Shown: piece after piece, positions 59,257 to 64,000 of the stretch | Layout of the letters: each line of letters starts with the position of its first letter | Position numbering within the stretch: the first letter of the stretch is position 1 | Assembly: GCA_009599575.1 (NCBI GenBank) | Contig: VWND01000076.1 | Location: 992,001-1,056,000, forward strand | DNA from: Blumeriella jaapii | Taxonomy: Eukaryota; Ascomycota; Leotiomycetes; Helotiales; Drepanopezizaceae | DNA length: 64,000 bases | Direction: 5' to 3' | The notes under the pieces: model-generated | Told to the model about the DNA's origin: nothing | Seen by the model: only the letters and a program-made list of their open reading frames with translations | The model's database searches: none | Program-made: the position numbers and the translations under genes

Positions 59257-62200
59257 TTACATAGTGACACATTTTCCAACTTTCTTTTCCTTTCCAAATG
59301 TGTCCATCTGGCTTTCTTCCGTCGAGACATTGGTCCAACCCGCAACGCTCCTCCCGTCTCCCTTCTCGCTGTTTTTGACCTTCCGCAAAGCCCTGTAACC
59401 TTTCTTCTTCGCGTCATTAAAATTCCTCGCTGCGCTCCTCTCCGGCCGGCTGGGACGTCTATTTACCGTGCCTAACTTCCTTACATAATACGGAGAAGGC
59501 TGACCATTTGCGGAGGAGAGAGAATGGATGGTCTCTAGACGAGAAAATGGCGGTCGGGGGCTGAGGGAGTCAGTCGATGGGTTTCTACTGTGACTATTGC
59601 CACCAGAGCGCCGCGAAAGTACGCCCTGTTCTTGAGCAGACAGTGCGAATGGCCTATCCGGCAAAGAAGCTCCTGCGCGCTGTGGAGATGCGCCACGAGG
59701 TGCTTGTCTGTTGTCGAAAGCTTGCTCGGGAGTCAACTGTGGTGGCACATTCCGAAGAGATGCTCTATGCGGATTACTTCTCCGGAAGCTGCTAGAACGG
59801 CGTCGGGGATCTGCAAAGCTTGCCGGGCGTCCTTGCCGGGCGTTGAGACGGGCAAGTTGGTCAGAACTGGGCATCGAAAATCCTACGAGATTCTGCAGAT
59901 CCTGTGAACTAGATGTAATGGGCGCTGTCTCTGCTCGTTTCCAGATTGGGAGCGGGTCACCGTCCATATCTTGGAGGACAGGTGTTGGTGTCGGTAGAGT
60001 ATCGCTGCGCCTAGGAGTTAGCAATTGGGGCTCGACGATCCTCTGTGAGGTTGTAGGGACCGGCATTTGTGAGGTAGGCCCAAGCAATCGCTGAGTCTCA
60101 TCGGGCCGCGGTGGCCCTTTTTGATTGTGACCCGGGCTTGCACCCTCAGACTGTGCCCTCGTGTGTCCCGCCATAGACGGCTTCATCATTAAATTCGCTT
60201 GTGAGTGTGCCGTGCCACGCTCGGGCAAGGTAAGAACAGTCTCCCTTATCGGCCATGAACTCTGGTCATCCACTGTATCGGTTGTCTGTTCACACTGGCT
60301 CAACATATTTAGAGCTGGCGTGGGTTGCGGAATTGGCGATATCGGTTGTTGTAAAGTCGCTAGCATGATTGGAGGGGGGCTTGAGGGCGTAGATGTAGTA
60401 TCAGCTTGTGCCGGTGTTCCAACTGGCCGTCTAGTGATTTGGCTTATCGGAGCATTTGGAACCAAGGGAGATGTCTGTGGTGTTATTTGTGGCGAGACAT
60501 CATACAAGTCATTGTAATCGAGAGATAGAGGACTCGTCACCGGCTGCGGATTCTCTTCGTATGGAACGTCATCCGAGATCACATTTGTAGAGTCGCTTAA
60601 AGTTCTTTGAAACGACACACGGTCCCTTCGAGACTCTATCGTACTAAGCGACGAAACTGTAGAAACTGTACGTGATCGGTTGAGTGATCTGGCGTCTAGC
60701 CTGAGAAAATCAAAACCAGAGTTCCGACGAGTCGCTGAACTTGCTGATGTCGCGGCAGCTGCCTCAACGAGTAGCGACCGCTGAATATGCTCTGGTAGTG
60801 GCGGTAGAGGGTCAAGCGAGTAAGGAGGTGGTGGGGATACCCAGCCATCCGCATCGCTTTCGTGGGGATACTCCTCCCTCCCATCAGCACGTCGATGTTC
60901 GATGTGCTCTTGGGACAAGGGGCGAAATCTCCTGTTCACAGCGGCGGCTGTGGCAGCTCGGCGGAGAGTGAGACCAGACCGTGGGCTAGTCTGGGAATAT
61001 GGAGCGTCGAAGGCTTCTTGATCCTCGTCTGTGTTTTGTGATCTTTCTGTAGATGTTGTGTGTTGGCTCGATGTTCTCTCAATAGCGTTGCGAGGCTCAA
61101 TGGAGTTACTCGGATTCTGATCAGAAGCTGTAGGAATTAACCACGGAGAACGGGTCAGCGCAGCTGCTGATCTGGAAACATTGTTGTGATCTCCTCTTCT
61201 TTGGGCAACGCTTCGTCTTCTCACGATCGCGACCCCGGCGTCTAGATCTCGGTGCTCCCCTTCCAATACTTCAGGTTCATTCATACCAACCTCGATCGTC
61301 ACTAAAAGTCTTTCGCCGTCCGAAGGGCCGTAATCAAAATCCAGTAAAGTGATGCGACCCCCATCCACAGGATTCATGCCGTCGTCCTCACTTACGGCAG
61401 CTTGACCTGCAACACCAGGAGCAACAACGACGAGTCTATCCCATGAGAAATTTGAGGATCGGGTATTTGCCCACGCCAAAGCACTAACACGGTCAAGAAA
61501 GCCGACCTGGCGGCCTTCAACGAAAGAATTTCTGAACCTATCTCCAAGATTCTGCCATTGTGGAATTCTACTGATGCTTTCTCGAGTTCTATTAACAGAG
61601 AATATCGAGGGCGCGCTATTGCGCCGTCCCAGGTAGGTTGAAGATGTGCTCGCTCCGCTTTCTGGGCTGTGAGTTAGACTGTCACTGAGATTAGGTGACG
61701 CGTCGAGATTTTCTGGTACCCCATAGAGCCATATTGCGCCCTGGAAAGCCGAGGCCACAAGATCCCCAGACTCACTTGCTGTTGGCAGTGTGGTTGGTAG
61801 GAGTCTCGAGGCGGAGGCGGAATCAGCAAGAGGGCCAGTGAAGTATGTTGTCCCGTTGCGAAGGTCATCGATATGCACAGCACGGAATGTCTCAAAAATA
61901 CGGTCGTATGTAAAAGTCCAACTGACTTCCCCATCCGAGGAGCTTGGAAGCAGGACTGAATGACTACAGTCACGGCTACCATTTGGAAAGAGAATCGAAG
62001 TCGCCCATAGGGAACTGACACTCTCTTCGGGTAAACTTCCACCCGGGTCAAAGTATGGAGCTGTGATAACAACAGTGCTTGGATTTCCAGATTGGATTGT
62101 AGTACCAAGTAGTTGCGTCCCGTCTCGAGAGAACGACAGCGAGTCTGCAGCATAGCATTTGACAGACCGCCTGGCTGTACTTGCAAAATCCGGATCTAGT

Positions 62201-62993
62201 GACGATACCTCCACACCGGATTCAAATGCTGCAGCAAGGACAGAACCTGTTGGAGATAGAGCAATAGTGCGAGGGAGTTGATCAAATGCAACAGCAAGAG
62301 TGTGCCTCGGGCGCTCTCCCGACAAGTCGTAGAGATCTACTTTCAGGTCCATTGAAAGGACAGCCAGAAGAACTCCGTCATCAGTTATTGTAGTTGAGGC
62401 AGGTCTCCGTAGTATCTTGAGCTCTCTCTTCACGACTAATTCAGGCCCAGTCACATCTATGACATGAATGCGAGAGGAACTGTACGCAAGGACATAGTGA
62501 CCTCTGGGCGAGAGAACAAAATGGAATGCTTCTCCTCCAGGGGCCGAGGAAGAACTAATTGACGTTGAAACCAAGTTTATGACTGTTTCTCGCGGTCGCA
62601 GATACGCATCGAATAGATTTCGTTTGGCTTCCCGTGCGAAGAGTCGACGAAGGCGTGGAAGGCTTTCCTCGTCATCTGGTATTGCAACTCCGTGATGCGC
62701 GGTCGAGTACGAGGTGCATTGAGACAATTGGTATGCATAAAGACGTGCTTGCTGAGATATGGTTCTCCATTTCGAGTTCAGCACAACCAGAGACGCAAAA
62801 GAATTCGGGTCTGTGAGTAGCAGGATTCTGGTGATCAAATCAACGGAGGTAAAATCTCGAATGCTTGTATGGGGGCTTACTGTTCAATGATCTCGTCAGG
62901 GAGCCTTCCAAAGGCCGAGCTGGTGAGCGACACGGCCGGAGAGAAAGGTCTGTTGAAGTCCTTCTGGGAGAAGATGGCAGCATTGGCATCCAT
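59257..62993 (-). CDS. F-box-like/WD40-like protein with C-terminal CaaX box
   Basis: Exons 62993-62881 and 62827-59257 with a 53-bp intron, giving 1227 residues. Across the intron the N-terminus reads GRLPDEIIEQILLLTDPNSF, then VVLNSKWR, which fits an F-box. Residues ~110-560 contain propeller-like repeats: FHFVLSPRGHYVLAYSSSRI, TITDDGVLLAVLSMDLKVDLYD, IALSPTGSVLAAAFESGVEV and LSFSRDGTQLLGTTI. The second half is disordered and Ser/Pro/Arg-rich with many SP and TP sites. The protein ends VGKCVTM, a CaaX box predicted to be farnesylated. It may be an SCF substrate adaptor held at a membrane; this combination is inferred. The gene reads away from the short coiled-coil gene at the right edge. 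Confidence 0.82.
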
Positions 62994-63593
62994 TTTCTCG
63001 TAGCCTGTTTTTGATGTTGTGCCTCTTGAGGATCAGGACCAGGCGGATGGTCTACTTCATTGTGTCGTTCAAGCTGTAGGTATAACAGCTCAAGGTGCTG
63101 ATCTGAAGGACGCTCACACAGAGCTCTTCGTGGTGTTTTAGTCCGGGACGGGTACAGGCTCGAAGAGAAGCGCTATCGCAAGGTCGGCATGTACAGGAGT
63201 GCAGTCTGTACCTACTGTAAGTATGTAAAGATACGGAAGTTTGTAAATATACAGAGTACGTAAATATACGGAGCATGTACAGTACTACAAGGACTTGTCA
63301 GCATGAATAGAGAGAGAGCGTGTGTGTGGCAGTATCACAAGTGACACATTTACGATGTACATACTGTTCAGCTACCCAGTTACATTTACAGCTAGCTCCC
63401 CACTTATATAACTAAACAAGAGTCTGACGATACTAATCAGGTTCCGTGCTGGTAAAATCGATAAATATTGCTTCGCACTGTAATCTCCAGCACGGCCTCG
63501 CCGCAAATAAAATCAAACATACCCGACCCATCGCCTCCACCCCCATCCATCATCCTACAGTACTGCACAGTATGCTCTGCATCTCCGTGCAAC
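62994..63593. promoter_or_regulatory. Divergent promoter region
   Basis: 600 bp between two opposite start codons. GTAAATATACGGAG repeats lie at 63236-63275 and TACTGTA-type words at 63204, 63278 and 63556. No gene seen. Confidence 0.45.
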
Positions 63594-64000
63594 ATGTCCC
63601 TCGTCGATGCCGAGCATGGGGATCTAATCAGATCTCTGATTCAGAATTTCAACGTCCTTGCCGATGAGGTTCAGCTGCTGAGCAATCGAAAGCAGATCTT
63701 GGAGCATAAGCTCCGATTTGCCCACGAGCAGGTGTGTACAAACATTCTCCCCCTCCCCGGTGCTTCTTCTGCCATGATGAACAACATTAGCTCTAGATCT
63801 GGAGTTGCCAAAGCAGCGACGACTGACAAACACCATGCATGTTTCTGATTTTGGACTCTGTCATCTTGTTCTCTTTGATTGAAGTTCGTCGTCAACATTG
63901 TGCTAATCGTCGTTCTGCCCCCAATAGTACCAGCTCCTGGCAGACAAGTTCGCCCCAGGCAATCCCGAAACCTCGAATATTCTCGCCAAGCTCCAGCTTC
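63594..64000 (+). CDS. Short coiled-coil-like protein, 3' end beyond the window
   Basis: Exon 1 63594-63731 and exon 2 from 63928 to beyond the right edge; the intron is 196 bp (donor GTGTGT, acceptor CCAATAG). The readable protein starts MSLVDAEHGDLIRSLIQNFN and continues VLADEVQLLSNRKQILEHKL, RFAHEQ-YQLLADKFAPGNPE and TSNILAKLQL. The Leu/Ile heptad pattern suggests a coiled coil. I do not recognise the family, and only about 70 residues are visible. The 196-bp intron is long for this window and is supported only by frame continuity. Confidence 0.6.

Overview
The window is nuclear DNA from a filamentous ascomycete (Pezizomycotina, most likely Sordariomycetes; the class is an inference). Genes carry many short introns of about 45-140 bp with GT..CTAAC/CTGAC..YAG signals. 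A single dispersed 5S rRNA gene stands alone between protein genes. The gene content is fungal: a class IV chitin synthase with a Sel1-repeat activator, tricalbin, an Osh-type lipid-transfer protein, a Flc/TRP-like channel and a polo kinase. I see no transposon ORF, CRISPR array, secondary-metabolite cluster or tRNA.

Layout: 1-929 S10 serine carboxypeptidase (minus, cut by the left edge); 2318-3269 Ran GTPase (minus); 3865-4739 Nas2/PSMD9 proteasome chaperone (minus); 5518-8696 Dbl-type RhoGEF (plus); 9436-10032 Rtc3/SBDS-like protein (minus); 10977-11784 unknown protein (minus); 12231-12936 OPA3-like protein (minus); 14087-17107 polo kinase Cdc5 (plus, frame change near 15431); 18641-20763 Sel1-repeat chitin synthase activator (minus); 23544-27339 class IV chitin synthase (plus); 27340-31846 a long low-complexity gap; 31847-34320 DUF2415-like WD40 protein (plus); 35672-35790 5S rRNA (plus); 37719-41238 Flc/TRP-like membrane protein (minus); 42637-46123 unknown 1100-residue protein (minus); 47615-52389 tricalbin (plus); 53264-55388 oxysterol-binding-protein homologue (plus); 55970-56699 U2AF small subunit (minus); 57221-58849 DUF4185-like protein (minus); 59257-62993 F-box/WD40-like protein with a CaaX end (minus); 63594 to the right edge, a short coiled-coil-like protein (plus).

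Most genes are housekeeping, but two neighbourhoods make functional sense. A chitin synthase of the Chs3 type and its prenylated Sel1-repeat activator lie head to head and share a 2.8-kb promoter region. A tricalbin and an ORP lipid-transfer protein, both expected at ER-plasma membrane contact sites, lie in tandem. The intergenic DNA is unusual: it is full of the palindromic word TACTGTAC/GTACAGTA, long G or C homopolymers (up to 27) and short minisatellites, some of which sit inside introns.

Exon boundaries were read by eye from splice signals and reading frame. For the models described as complete, exon lengths sum to a multiple of three unless stated otherwise. Family names come from recognition of motifs and have not been checked by a database search.
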